A stretch of 64,000 bases of DNA. It comes from Euphorbia lathyris (taxonomy: Eukaryota; Streptophyta; Magnoliopsida; Malpighiales; Euphorbiaceae). The notes beneath the pieces were generated by a model. It was not told where the DNA came from. It did no database searches and saw nothing but the letters and a program-made list of their open reading frames with translations. Both the position numbers and the translations under genes were made by a program. How positions within the stretch are numbered: position 1 is the first letter of the stretch; each line of letters begins with the position of its first letter. Below, piece by piece: positions 32,811-45,059 of the stretch. The DNA lies in assembly GCF_963576675.1 (NCBI RefSeq), contig NC_088913.1, forward strand, positions 74,089,001 through 74,153,000, read 5' to 3'.

Positions 32811-33968
32811 ACTTGTAATAACGGTTTGTCTCCAATCCAGGTATCATTCCAGAAACTGATGGACTTGCCATTACCAACCTCCAGGCCAACCCCTGAGCAG
32901 AACTCTGCAAACATACTGTTAAGCCCTTTCTAGAGGAAAGAACAATTGACGACTCTCTCCTTAGGGCCCCCAAAGATTTTATCTTTTCGATACTTCCCAC
33001 AGAGAAGACGAACCCAGAGAGAGGAGGGCCATTGCCACATTCTCCAGAGAAGCTTCATTAATAAGACTTTGTTATTGTCCTTAGCTTGTCTTATACCAAG
33101 ACCCCCCATACTTTTTAGCTGGCAAACCTCCTTCCAAGGGACAAGGTGGATCTTTTTCCCCTCTCCAGAATCTCCCCAAAGGAAGCGCCGGTTAATTTTA
33201 TCAAGCTCATTGAGAACAGGCTCAGGCAGTCTGCAGGCTTGCATGATATGATTAGGAGCCGCACAATTGACAGACTGGATTAAAGTCAGACGACTTGTCC
33301 AGAGTTTCTTTAAAAGAGGCTTTAGAAACTCTGTCACTATGGAGGGGGACCCCAAGATACTTACCCAAAGAGTTAGTAAGAGGAATACCGGATAAATCAC
33401 TAAGCCTTTTACAAACGCCTTTGTCCATGTTCTTAGAGCAAAGCATCCGAGATTTTTTTATATTGATCTTCTAGCCAGAAGCAGCACAGAAGCAATTGAG
33501 GATATCCATAACCACACCAACTTGGTCCTCATTCCCTTCCACAAATATCATCACATCGTCAGCGAAGAACAAATGGGTAATAGGAGGGCACCACTTGTTG
33601 ATGGACATAGGATGGAAAATCCCTTTGCTCACAGCCTCTTGGATCAGGTGAGATAACCTCTCCATAGCAATGAAAAAAAGGAAGGGGCTCATAGGATCCC
33701 CTTGACGGATACCCCTGGAGGGAGAGAACTCGTCAGACATATCTCCATTAATCAAAACCTGAAAAACAGGAGAAGAAATGCAATCCTCAATCAAACCCCT
33801 CCAGTTATCCGGGATGCCAGCTCTCTTTAAGCTATCCAGAAGGAACTTCCAGTTTAAACGGTCATAAGCTTTCTCCAGGTCCAGCTTAAGCGCCACTATC
33901 CCTTTCTTCCCCTTCTTTATCTTCATGGAATGAACCATCTCCTGGGAAATAACAACATTATCCATCAT
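32811..33968 (-). pseudogene. LINE-G reverse transcriptase (partial)
   Basis: It begins inside the RT palm. ALKLDLEKAYDRLNWKFLL holds the first catalytic aspartate, GIRQGDPMSPFLFFIAMERL follows, and HLFFADDVMIF holds the paired aspartates. The frame stops at 33471. Sequence then continues in shifted frames with LGKYLGVPLHS, LNELDKINRRFLWGDSGEGK and GGLGIRQAKDNNKVLLMKLL. Stops, frameshifts and the missing N-terminus make it inactive. Confidence 0.88.
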
Positions 33969-34046
33969 TTGCCTACCAGGAACAAAACTTCCTTGATTCT
34001 GGCTGATAATCTCAGGAAGAATACGCCGGAGTCTATAGAATAATTA

Positions 34047-34774
34047 ATTTATAATTACATTATATATTGTTATATTTAATTATCTTAAAAGGAAAATTAG
34101 GATTCTACTTTGTTGTTTTCACATTTAAATTCATGAAGTTCAGTGTTTACTTGACTATCTTTCTTTGGATCCTAATTTTGCTGGCTTGCTTAGTATGATT
34201 TACTAACGGTGATGGGGCGACATATGGTGAATATAGTAGAATAATGAGGTTGTTCAAAGGATTGAGATCCTTCAATGTTTAAGGGAGGAACTTGTATATC
34301 ACCACGTTTCATAGATATGTGTAGCCCAACACCTAAATGACCTCAAACCTAAAAAATTGAATGATTAATATTTCTTAAAATATCATTTAATTCTCATCGG
34401 CCAAACTTAGAAAAATGAAAAATTTACCAACCATAAGTATCAATCTGTAAAAATTGTGAAACCACAAAGTTTTATTTGGAATTAACCTTTGATTATTTAA
34501 CATTGTATTAATAAAATAATAACTGTTTTAGGATTTTATGTTAAGAGATTGAATTTAACTTAAAGAATTAATTTATTGTGTTGTATATTGAATTGAATTA
34601 GAAAATAAATATTACGATTAAAATTGATATAGATTAAGTTAAGAAAATAGATTTTTTATACTATAGATTGAATTAATATTAATTACTATTAAATTATTTA
34701 TCCTATTACTTTAATTTAACATAATTGAAATATTTATCAAAACCATACCAATTTCTCATTTTTCACATCCTTTC
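34047..34774. other. Intergenic, AT-rich
   Basis: It continues the sequence interrupted by LINE-G. No gene or RNA is recognised. Confidence 0.45.
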
Positions 34775-35580
34775 TGATGAGGGCATCTTGTCCGCAAACA
34801 TGAACCCGGATACTAAAAATGAGACACGAGAAGAACCATTGGAGGAAAGCAAGGGCAACGGCAACGGCAATCAACCAAGCACGTGGGGCGTGTTTCAAAG
34901 CGCGCGGAGCGTGCAGACCCCTATTTCCGAAGGAAAGCCCAGCGACTCATCCACGCAGGGCGTCCCAACTAGTACGCGGGGCGCGGATAACAGTTTCGAA
35001 CGTGAATCATCCCAAGAGGTCAAGTACGCGGGGCGTACGCCTAGGACGCCACACGTAGATCCCAACCAACAGGGCCACCAAGTCCAGGAGCTCAACTATG
35101 CGGTGCGTAGTCCCGAAGATGCCACGTGTAAAGACCCTCAACGAGCGCCACCAAGATCAGAGACTCAAACACGTGGGGCGTGACTCTAAAGATGCGGGGC
35201 GTACTACGCTGGCGAATGCTTCTCCTCCAAGTTCTCACCATGGGGGGGCATTTCTACTCTTGATAATTACTGTTTTGCCATCACTCACTATTTACTAGAC
35301 TACCATTATTTCCTAGCCTCCCCATCTTACCCTTGTTCCCATGTTTTGCTAAGAAACCTTATTCAAGGGTTTTTAGTCTTTTGTCACATGTTTAGAGGAA
35401 GTATTTAAGCCTCTCCTTTTGTAATGTTGGACAACTTTTGATAATATTGAATTTGAAAGCCTCCATTGGAGCACTAAGGTTTATCCTTGTGGGTTTATTC
35501 AACCTTCTAGTTTAGCTAGAGAAGTTTGTAATCTTTGTTGGTTTACGATTAAAACCTTCACCCGACTTCAATCTACATCA
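34775..35580 (+). repeat. Gypsy-B 5' LTR with GC-rich palindrome cluster
   Basis: It is 806 bp with TGATG/CATCA inverted ends. A cluster at about 34880-35210 holds repeated CpG-rich words such as TACGCGGGGCGTA, CACGTGGGGCGTG and TACGCGGGGCGCG, many with ACGC/GCGT inverted arms. A TATTTAA promoter-like word lies at 35402-35408. The 3' LTR copy (40427-40944) carries the same cluster. Confidence 0.9.
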
Positions 35581-35582
35581 GT

Positions 35583-35594
35583 TGGTATCAGAGC
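35583..35594 (+). other. Gypsy-B primer binding site
   Basis: TGGTATCAGAGC, the initiator-tRNA-Met primer site, lies two bases after the 5' LTR. Confidence 0.92.
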
Positions 35595-35630
35595 CGAGTC
35601 ATTTTCCTTCCCGGAGACTTCTTCTCGGAA

Positions 35631-37075
35631 ATGGTTCAACCACGTATCACAAACGAAGCCACCGGATCCATGGAGCAACGAGTAGATGCGCTAGATGGCA
35701 AGGTGGAGCATCTAACGGAATCTCTAAGGGCGTTGGAGGAGAAATATGCCATGAGTACTCGAGATATCCTTCTCGCCATTGAAGGGCTAAAACTTGAGGG
35801 TCGAAACACCCAAGCTCTCCTCACCAGAGAACCTCACCGGCGACACGAGGAACAAATACGCCCCCAACTTGAACGAAAACCAACACCACCCCTTAGAAGA
35901 AATCATGCACCACAACCAATGGGCCCTCGAGTTCAAGAGGTAAGACGAACTAATCCCGTGAACATTAGAAATGTTGATAGTGATAGCGATGGAGATCTAT
36001 TTGATGATTTTGAGATGCCTAGGATTGCTATGAATATGGGGATTATAATGGATGATGATGTTTTGAATGATAGGCATAGGGATAATATGCATGTGAATGA
36101 TGTTATTGGTCCCGCGCATGTGCGTGCCGGGAATATGGATATTGTGCATGATAATGTTGTAGGTGGTTATGAGAGGGAGAATGTTGGGTTGAATGACCCG
36201 TATGGGGGTTGAGGTAATGATAGAGGCGGATATAGAGGCGAGACGAATTTGAGAATGGCCTATGGGGGAAACTTTGAGAGGGATGATGCCTTCAAGCTGA
36301 AAGTGGATCTACCGTCCTTTGGGGGAGAACTCGACATAGAGGGTTTTCTTGATTGGTTGCTAGAGGTGGAATGTTTCTTTGATTATGCGGGAATACCGGA
36401 GGATCGAAAAGTTCGTTTAGTGGCTTATCGGTTGAAAGGAGGAGCTTCAGTTTGGTGGGATAACATGAAGGAAGGGAGAAGAAGAGGAGGAAGGGAGCCG
36501 ATTAGACCTTGGCTTAGAATGAAGTCGATGTTAAGGGAGAGGTTTCTACCATCCGACTACGAGCAATACATTTACAGTTCTTATCAGAATTGTTCTCAAG
36601 GTGCAAGAAGTGTGCACGAGTACACCTTGAAGTTCTTCCGGCTTTCGGCAAGGGCTAACTTGTCGGAAACCGAAAGCCGACTTCAAGGTATCTTGAAGGA
36701 TTGAGGTATAACATCCAAGACCGGATTGGAACGCAAATGGTGATTCGGGTGCAAGACGCCTGCAATTTAGTATTGAAGGCCGAGTCACAATTGAGTGTGA
36801 GGAGGCGTGAGGGCTATAGGAGAGTCGAGGTTGAAAGTACTTATGGAGGGAGAAGAGCTCCCAATGGGATTGATAAGGGCAAGGGAATTTCAAGTTCAAG
36901 TGATCCCAAGGCGCCAAGTGCGGGAAAGGCACCTAGTGGGGATGTGAGGCCTTTTAAGGCGACACAACCCCCTAGGGGAAACAACCCCTATACGAGACTG
37001 GATCCTTTCAAATGTTTCTGATGCAATGAGCCGGGTCACCATTCTAATGAGTGTCCCAAAAGAAGAAGTGCCAAC
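35631..37075 (+). pseudogene. Gypsy-B gag
   Basis: It starts MVQPRITNEATG with a coiled-coil-like N-terminus. The acidic DSDSDGDLFDDFE segment is followed by the capsid-type gag domain (FGGELDIEGFLDWLLEVECF, WWDNMKEGRR, YSSYQNCSQGARSVHEYTLK). A TGA at 36210 breaks the frame. A 4-bp deletion relative to Gypsy-A near 36685 shifts it, and a TGA at 37019 falls inside the zinc knuckle (CF-stop-CNEPGHHSNECPKRR). Gag would assemble the particle that packages element RNA. Confidence 0.88.
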
Positions 37076-37741
37076 ATGGTTGAGTGGTATGACGATGATG
37101 AGGAGTACGATGATGAATGGGATGTTTGTTGTGACCCGATTGATGATGATTATGAAGGAGAGTATGAAGGTGGGAAAGCCATACATGTTGTGAGGAGGCT
37201 CTTGATCTCGAGTAGAGTGGAAACGGACCAAAGACATCAATTGTTTCGAACCCGATGTCTTGTGCAAGGGGTGAAATGTAATGTGATCATCGACAGTGGC
37301 AGCCAAGAGAACATCATTAACGACACCGTGGCTAAGAGGTTTGGGTTGGTGATTGAAGCGCATCCTAGTCCGTATAGTGTGGGGTGGATCAAGAATGTAG
37401 GAGAGATGAAGGTCACCCAAAGGTGTAGGGTACCTCTTGAGATAGGAGAGTACCGGGATGAGGTTTATTGTGATGTTGTGGAGATGGATGCTTGCCACCT
37501 ATTGTTGGGACGTCCGTGGCAATTTGATAGGGATGCCACCCATTCTGGAAGAAAGAACACCTATCGTTTTGTGAAGGATGGGGTTCGTTATGTGCTCACA
37601 CCTCTTGTAGGGGAGTCCAAATCCAAGGAGAAATCTACTTTGATCGTTTGCCCAACTCATAAGGCATTTATTAACGAGTGTGAGGAAAGTCAAACGGTCT
37701 ATGTAGTGATGGTAAAATCTAGTCACCGTCGGAAAGGTTAG
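37076..37741 (+). pseudogene. Gypsy-B aspartic protease region
   Basis: An open 222-codon segment follows the zinc knuckle in the same frame. An acidic linker leads to the retropepsin motif CNVIIDSGSQENIIND with catalytic aspartate, and then DACHLLLGRPWQFDRDATHS. The enzyme would cleave the polyprotein. The next segment is shifted in frame at about 37742, which separates it from reverse transcriptase. Confidence 0.85.
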
Positions 37742-39117
37742 GTAGCGAAGGGGAGGAAGTTTCGGAAGAAGTGGGAAATTTGCTTAATGAGTTCTGTGAT
37801 GTGTTCCCGAAAGAGTTACCATATAGGCTACCACCCCTAAGGGACATCCAACACCATATCGATCTTATGTCGGGAGCTAGTTTGCCTAGTCTTCCTCACT
37901 ACCGGATGAGTCCCAAGTAGAGTGAAGTGATGAAGGAGAAAGTGGAAGAGTTTTTAAGAATGGGCTATGTTAGAGAGAGCATGAGTCCATGTGCGGTGCC
38001 GGCTTTGTTGACACCCAAGAAAGATGGTTCGTGGAGAATGTGTGTGGATAGCCGAGCCATCAACAAGATCACCATTCGGTACAAGTTTTCGATTCCCCGA
38101 TTTGACGACATGCTAGACCAATTGAGTGGGTCCAAGGTCTTTTCGCAGATTGATTTGAGGAGTGGGTACCACCAAATTCGGATCAAGGCGAGAGATGAGT
38201 GGAAGACGGCGTTTAAGACGCGTGATGGATTGTATGAGTGGCTAGTGATGCCATTCGGGATGACCAATGCACCGAGCACTTTCATGAGGTTGATGAACCA
38301 AGTCTTGCGTCCGGTGATTGGGAAGTTTGTAGTGGTTTACTTCGATGATATTCTCATCCATAGTAAGACATTGGAAGAGCATGTGGAGCACTTGAGAACC
38401 GTATTAGCCTTACTCCGGGAGAATTAACTCTTTGCCAATACTAAGAAGTGTGACTTTGTGATGGAGAGTTTGGTGTTTCTCGGGTATGTGGTCAGTGGGA
38501 ATGGAATCCAGGTTGATGAAGAGAAAGTTAGAGCTATTCGGGAGTGGCCGACTCCAAAGACCGTTGGGGATATTAGAAGCTTCCATGGGTTAGCTACTTT
38601 CTATAGACGTTTCATCTGGAATTTTAGCGCTATTGTGGCTCCTATGAACGAGTGTTTGAAGAAGGGTAGAGGCTTCAAGTGGGGAGATGAACAAGAGAGC
38701 AGTTTTTCCTTGATAAAGGAAAAGATAAGCACCGCTCCGGTTCTAGCGTTTCCAGATTTTGATAAGCTTTTAGAAGTTGAGTGTGATGCGAGTGGAGTAG
38801 GAGTTGGGGGAGTATTGATGCAAGAGAGGAGGCCCATTGCATATTTCAGTGAGAAGTTGTGTGACTCGAGACAAAAGTGGGCCACCTATGACAAGGAGTT
38901 ATATGCGGTAATGCAGGCTCTCAAGACGTGGGAGCACTATCTCATTAGAAAAGAGTTTATGTTGTATACCGACCACCAAGCTCCCAAGTACTTGGGAAGT
39001 CAAAATCAAATCCGAAGTTCCATGCATGCTAGATGGTCCGCTTTTGTGGATAAGTTCCCTTATAAGCTTCTCCACAAAGCGGGTCAACAAAATAAGGTGG
39101 CGGATGCCTTGAGCCGG
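37742..39117 (+). pseudogene. Gypsy-B reverse transcriptase and RNase H
   Basis: RT shows [34 protein letters not shown] and [11 protein letters not shown], the last holding the catalytic aspartates. Stops lie at about 37918 (after YRMSPK) and 38425 (after LLREN). RNase H follows in the same element with VECDASGVGVGGVL, YDKELYAVMQAL, LYTDHQAPKYL and KVADALSRR, so its acidic residues are conserved. Confidence 0.9.
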
Positions 39118-40426
39118 AGGGTAGCTCTTTTGAAAACTATAGCCTTGGAGTTAGTAGATTTTGAGCATATCAAAGGAGAGTATGATGAGGATCCGGACTT
39201 TGGAAGTGAGTGGAAGAAGTGTAAGAGCAGCGCCGATGGAGGCGAGTATCAGTTAGTGGACGGGTTTCTCATGAGGGGTAGCCAATTGTGCCTTCCAAGT
39301 ACATCCATACGAGAAAGGGTGATCCGAGAGCTACACAGAAGGGTGTTAGGGGGACAGTTTGGAAGGGATAAGACCTTTGAAGTGGTTAGTTCCCGTTACT
39401 TTTGGCCTAGGATGAGGAGAGACGTGGCATACATCGTGGAGTGATGTGAGACGTGCCAAACATCCAAGGGGCATGCTACTAATGCCGGATTACGCATGCA
39501 TCTCCCGATACCCAAAACCATTTGGGAGGATCTCTCTATGGACTTTGTATTGGGGCTACCAAGGACACAACGAGGGATGGATTCCATTTTCGTAGTGGTG
39601 GTCCGGTTCTCAAAAATGGCTCACTTTATTCCGTGTAGAAAAACGAATGACGCCACCGCCATTTCCAAACTGTTCTTCCGAGAGGTGGTGAAGCTACATG
39701 GGTTCCAAAGAGTATAGTGTCGGATAGGGACACGAAGTTCGTTAGCCACTTTTGGTGGACTCTTTGGACCATCCTCGGAACCACGTTGAAGTTTAGCACC
39801 ACGGCTCACCCCCAAACGGATGGACAAACTGAAGCGGTAAACCGGACTTTGGGAAATTTATTAAGAAGTAAGTGTCGAGACAAACCCAAGATGTGGGATT
39901 ATGTCCTCGCCCAAGCCGAGTTTGCCTACAACTCCGTAATGAGTTCTACTTCCGGGAAGTCTCCTTTCGAGATCGTGTACACCAAGGCACCCAACCATTC
40001 ACTTGATTTGGGGGAGATTCCTAAGGGGGAGAAGAAGAGTGTAGCCGCCCACAACTTAGCCAACGACTATCATAGAATGCACCAAAAAGTCCGACACAAC
40101 ATTGAGGAGAAAAATTGCAAGATCAAGGTCAAAGTTGATGAACACCGGAGAGATGTACAGTTTGAGGTTGGGGATGAGGTGATGGTGTACTTGGGAAAGG
40201 AGCGGCTCATACATGCCCCAAGTAGCAAGTTGAGGCCAAGGAAGTATGGTCCCTACCGGATCATGAAGAAAATTAGTGCCAATGCATACCAACTAACCCT
40301 CCCCAATTGGCTTGGGAAGATGTCTTCTTCTTTTAATGTGCAGGACTTGAGCTTGTGGAAGGCGGATGGGTCTTTACCAACCAAGGGGTCCGAGACGGAG
40401 TCTGACTCTTTCAAAGAAGGAGAGAA
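39118..40426 (+). pseudogene. Gypsy-B integrase
   Basis: The zinc region reads ELHRRVLGGQFGRDKTFEVV, then CETCQTSKG; the usual second histidine (GHFG) is glutamine. A TGA at 39442 lies just before CETC. The core shows [25 protein letters not shown] and HPQTDGQTEAVNRTLGN, the D-D-E triad, split by a frameshift at 39717. The C-terminus (YGPYRIMKKISANAYQLTLP, SSFNVQDLSLW) is followed without a stop by the purine tract and the first 300 bp of the 3' LTR. Confidence 0.9.
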
Positions 40427-40944
40427 TGATGAGGGCATCTTATCCGCAAACATGAACCCGGATACTAAAAACGAGACACGAGAAGAACCATTGGAGGAAA
40501 GCAATGGCAACAACAATCAACCAAACACGCGGGGCGTGTCTCAAAGCGCGTGGAGCATGGAGACCCCTATTTCCGAAGGAAAGCCCAGTGACTCATCCAC
40601 GCGGGGCGTCCCAACTAGTACACGGGGTGCGGATAACAGTTTCGAACGTGAATCATCCCAGGAGGTCAAGTACGCGGGGCGTATGCCTATGACGCCACAC
40701 GTAGATCCCAACCAACATGGCCACTAAGTCCAAGAGCTCAACTACTCAGGGCGTAGTCCCGAAGAAGCCACGTGTAAAGACCCTCAACGAGCGCCACCAA
40801 GATCAGAGACTCAAACACGCGGGGCGTACTACGTTGGAGAATGCTTCTCCTCCAAGTTCTCACTATGGGGGGGGACCATTTCTACTCTTGATAATTACAG
40901 TTTTGCCATCACTCACTATTTACTAGACTACCATTATTTCCTAG
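40427..40944 (+). repeat. Gypsy-B 3' LTR, left part
   Basis: It matches 34775-35290 until TTATTTCCTAG, then switches abruptly to TGTTGTCCTAAA of Athila-D. CCTAG (40940-40944) would be the target duplication of that insertion. Confidence 0.9.
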
Positions 40945-41157
40945 TGTTGTCCTAAAATGAGACTCTAGCAAGTGTACTAGATACAAGTAATAAAGTGATA
41001 AGTCAAGTATCTTCTCCACAGGGATTGAGGTCCAAAATAATATAAGAAAATCGTTGCTGAACAGTGTGTGTGTGAAGGTATCTTCTTAGTAAACTTGATT
41101 GTTGAGGTTGGTCAGTTAAGACTAAAGAGTCCTAATTCAATTAAAGATATAACAAAT

Positions 41158-41939
41158 TGATAACAACCCAAATTATTCTTGAATAAGGAATAAGGGAAAA
41201 TTAATAGAAATAATGGCAAACCATTATTCCTTCTAAAAGAGATATTTATACATGATTAATGTGGAATTAATGATAATTAATGCAGGGGCGAATATGCAAA
41301 TAATGAGGAAAAGGAAGGAGTCTCTAGCATTATGCCACGCCACGTGGACCATGGCGAGATACGCCATAACGAGATACGCCCGATGAGAGCGAGTAGCGGA
41401 GACCCGCCATAGCTCTCAAGGAGAGCGTACATACGCCTTGACGGATCAAAGAATACGAAAAGGGATATTCATCTTACTGACAGAATATTATCCCAAGGAC
41501 CAAAAGGGATATTCACATTGAGAACGCCGCAAGAAGAATCGGATGGCGGATCTCCACGGTTCAGCTTAGTGAGATCCGCTGACGAACCTATGAGGCGAAT
41601 CTCCTCTTTCACCTGATTCATCACAGTAACGGCTAACCGCCGACTCGGCCATAAAGACCATTAATGAGCTATCAACCAGTAACCGCCAGCTTAAAGGTAA
41701 CCAGTAACCGCCATTAATGGAGCATTAATAGAGACCTTCTAGTTGCTGAAGGTTACGACTTCCTAGCTATATATAGCCTACATCCCTAGGCTATCAAGGT
41801 ACACTTTTACTTATCCTTTGTCAATTCAGTTTGCTCTCTTGTTCTTCCTTACTGACTTTGGCATCGGAGTGTCCCCGGCCGATCCCAACGGCGCCTCACA
41901 GGGAAGTGCTCCGATCAAGGATTTTTCCACAAGTTATCA
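41158..41939 (+). repeat. Tat-C first LTR
   Basis: It is 782 bp with TGATAAC/GTTATCA ends. A TATATATA box lies near 41768-41775. Upstream are short direct repeats: GAGATACGCC near 41360-41380 and AGTAACCGCC near 41682-41715. Confidence 0.88.
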
Positions 41940-43924
41940 ATTGGTGCGGTGATCGTGGATCTCTAACAAACAGAATATCACAAAATCTTGATTGTATAGA
42001 GTTTCACAAAGAACAAAACAATGGAGTCAACAGAATAGAAATCACAATCTCAAACTTTGGCTCAATCAGTACAACAAATCTATCCAAAGATACAGTTCTC
42101 CATATATTGGTGGGAAAGAGTTTTCTACATTAAATCTGGAATTTTATGATGAAAAAGATAAGTTTCCTCCCCTTTCTTATTCCATTTTTAATTAAAGAAA
42201 ATTGAGATCCCTCACTCTTATAAAGTGCTATGAATATCATTACATGTTATTATGATAAATCTAATAAATTGTGAAAGATAAAGTAGTAGACACAAATCTT
42301 TCATTAAATCTTGCATGCTTACTACGCCCTCATATTTTTATACATGACAAGTGTAATATGCCATTATCATTGAATTAGTACAAGATATAAGACCCGTAAT
42401 CTTGGGATTTACAAAAAATTCATCCATTCAATGTGATTTTGTCATTTGACATTAAAATATCATAAAAGGGCTCATGTAATTACAAATGATTTAGATCTGG
42501 TCGGTCTTTTGGATACACATGCATATAACTATTAGAATAAATTACAAAAAAAATTATATTTGGTTTTTCCTTGTACAATTCACCATCTATATATGGCTTT
42601 TCTCCTATATAGTACTTTTAATATCAGAAATTCATATTTTTGAATATTGTTTTGTCAAACAGTTATTTCATTCCCTTTTTTACAAGGATGTGTCTATTCA
42701 TATAAAAAAACTGTTTATTTAACATTGTTAGAATTTCTGTTACCAACACAAGAGGCTTGAAAATATTGAGTCTATTTGTAATTATCCTGTAATTGTCCCT
42801 AACTATTAAGGCCATTATGGGCTGATGAATTATCAAATTGGATAAACAAAACTTTCATACCCTGAGCTAACTACAAAATAGTGCAAGTGTCAGTTTTGGA
42901 TCAGAACATTAATTTATGTAAAATTCTTAGGATATGCATGATAATTCCTTAGAGATTGTTTGGATGATGGTATATGAAGGTATGTGAGGATGAATTTTGG
43001 GTAATTTTCCATACACCTCGAATTGGAGGAGAATCATGGTACATGTATTTTTTCTTCCAAAATTACCCTTTGTATTTATTTTATTTATACAAATGAAATG
43101 ATATAAGAGTAATTTCATATATAACTACATTATTATTATTTTTTTGGTAGAAATATATAACTACATTATTAAACCATCACTTACCTTACTTTAATTATAT
43201 TTCATCCAAACGAGGCATTAATGATCTCTGAATGCCAATGTACGGATGCACAATATTAATTGCAAGTAAATAGCAACTATGTAAGATATCTTACCCAATA
43301 TAGAATGTCATAACTTTTATGACGTTTAAAATAAATATGCTATCTTGGATATTAATGTGCATTGAAATACAAAAGGACATTATTCTTAAACCATTCTCAT
43401 TATGGTTATTTATTAAGAATTCATTATGATATTCATGTGCAGTAGCAATCTTTATGGTTATGACCGTTATACGTGATATTATTATTAAAACAAGCACGAT
43501 TAAAATTCTATTATGAATTTGTTTGACATATAATATTTACTCGGTTTTATCCTTTGACTAAGTTCATTCTAGAGTCAGGGACCAACACGAATGAATTATT
43601 AAGTTGATTCCAAGATGAATTAAAAATTTCATAAAGAGAATTGCATCATACATGATATTTGCCAATAAGGCAAATGCAAACATTCGTTTGCTATGAAGTA
43701 TGTTCCATGGATCAAGCCATTGATCCCCAAGGTAAGTGAATATAGCTTTTATGACTTACCACAATCTTTTAATAATGGACAGAGTATGCCCCACTTCTGG
43801 AGTTCTTTCAGTGCTAACCCACGGGTACAAGGGAGTTGCTAATACTACAACCAGTGCAAACACTGATATGAAAAATAAAGCTCAATCCAAAGAAGTGTAT
43901 ATGCAGAGTCACTTCAGAAAAATT
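41940..43924 (+). other. Tat-C leader and non-coding internal region
   Basis: It starts with the primer-site-like ATTGGTGCGGTGATCG. Bases up to 42798 recur after the second LTR (47787-48635). The remainder is AT-rich with no recognisable gag. Confidence 0.7.
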
Positions 43925-44355
43925 CCTTGACTATGTCATCGGCCAAAAAGGAGTTAGAGCAAATCCAGATAAAATAAAAGCCTTGCGAGGAAAAAGGTAA
44001 AAAGAGCGCCTAAATAAAAGCCATGCGAGGAAAAAGGTGAAAAGAACGCCTAAATGAAAACCCCACAATGGGTGAGAAAGATCCAGAGGTTGAACGGACG
44101 GATCATCGTACTAGAAAGATTGTCAACAAGCATATCAAGGTATAAAACAATTCCTAGCAGAACCACCCTTGATGAGCAGACCAATCTGAAGGGGAGACCT
44201 GCATTTGTATCAATCTGTCATGGATAAAGCTATATGCACCGTGGTTATTCAAGAAGAAGAAGGTCAACAGTTCTCCATCTATTATGTTAGCAAAATGTTG
44301 AAGGATGCGGAGATAAGATATTCGAAGCTAGATAAAATGGTTCACACAGTTGTGA
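43925..44355 (+). pseudogene. Tat-C reverse transcriptase C-terminus and RNase H start
   Basis: Translated pieces read FLDYVIGQKGVRANPDKIKA, the end of gypsy RT, and near 44215-44345 MDKAICTVVIQEEEGQQFSI followed by YYVSKMLKDAEIRYSKLDKM. The latter matches the RNase H of Tat/Retand-type elements. Short tandem duplications (GCGAGGAAAAAGGT near 43986 and 44027) and deletions break the frame. Confidence 0.75.
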
Positions 44356-45059
44356 CAACATCCATCCGCGTTAAACCATAGCTCCAAGTATAACCTCAAC
44401 ATGATCGATACCAAGATCAAGAGCCGGATTTACCATCACGATTCAACATTGAACACACGGATGATGAGATTGAAAGACGAGGGCATACCGCTCTAGATAG
44501 ACAAGAGAACAATGCAGAAAGATATGCCATCCAGTTAATAGGAATTCGCCATTCACAGCACAAATCTTGAGGTACGAGGCGGACAGAATGTTTAAAGCTT
44601 CCAACTTCCCACAATATAAAGGAGAAGAGTCAATATAAACGGGACATTACATATCCCAAACCCAAAGGAGGGGAGCATGTAACCGTTGGAAGAAACGCCA
44701 AAGCGTACTACAGGTTGACCACCACACTGAAGCTTGCTGGGAGCTGGCAAACTAGATAGCTTTGTCCAGAATAACAAATAACAAGATGACAAGCAGAAGA
44801 CAGATCCCAAAAATAAATTCAAAAGTGTCATTAATGTCATAGCAAATGGACCAGTGTATCAGCCACCCGTGGAAAAATCAAAAATATCCGCTCTGGATAA
44901 AACATCCCTCCATTGCTCCTTTTGCAGAAACAGGTCCAGTAATCTCTCCACATGCAGATGCATTGGTAGTAACAATGGCGATTCAAGGATGGGAGATAAA
45001 ATAAAGCGAGTAAAGACACGGGCAGTTCTCGCAATGCCATCACCAAAGGTGCATTCGCC

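Larger units (their letters stand above)
31490..34033 (-). mobile_element. LINE-G: 5'-truncated LINE (non-LTR retrotransposon)
   Basis: On the minus strand it runs from mid reverse transcriptase to a short poly(A) tail (plus-strand T run at 31490-31499). It is flanked by a perfect 13-bp duplication TATAGAATAATTA at 31477-31489 and 34034-34046. These are the hallmarks of target-primed reverse transcription. The coding order RT, zf-RVT, RNase H fits plant L1-type LINEs. ORF1 and the endonuclease are absent because of 5' truncation. Confidence 0.92.
34775..40944 (+). mobile_element. Gypsy-B: Ty3/gypsy retrotransposon, 3' LTR interrupted
   Basis: A full-length gypsy element with order LTR, primer site, gag, protease, reverse transcriptase, RNase H, integrase, LTR. 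The 5' LTR (34775-35580) begins TGATGAGGGCATC and ends CTACATCA. The 3' LTR starts at 40427 after a purine tract (AAAGAAGGAGAGAA) and is cut at 40944 by Athila-D, so its remainder should lie beyond 64 kb. Gag, protease and pol carry several nonsense codons and frameshifts. It is the autonomous-type relative of Gypsy-A. Confidence 0.92.

Noticed and set aside
41158..42798. A longer 1.64-kb LTR for Tat-C covering all of the repeated sequence
   Set aside because: The TGATAAC/GTTATCA ends, the primer-site-like sequence at 41940 and the purine tract at 46993 define a 782-bp LTR; the longer repeat lacks a CA end and target duplication.
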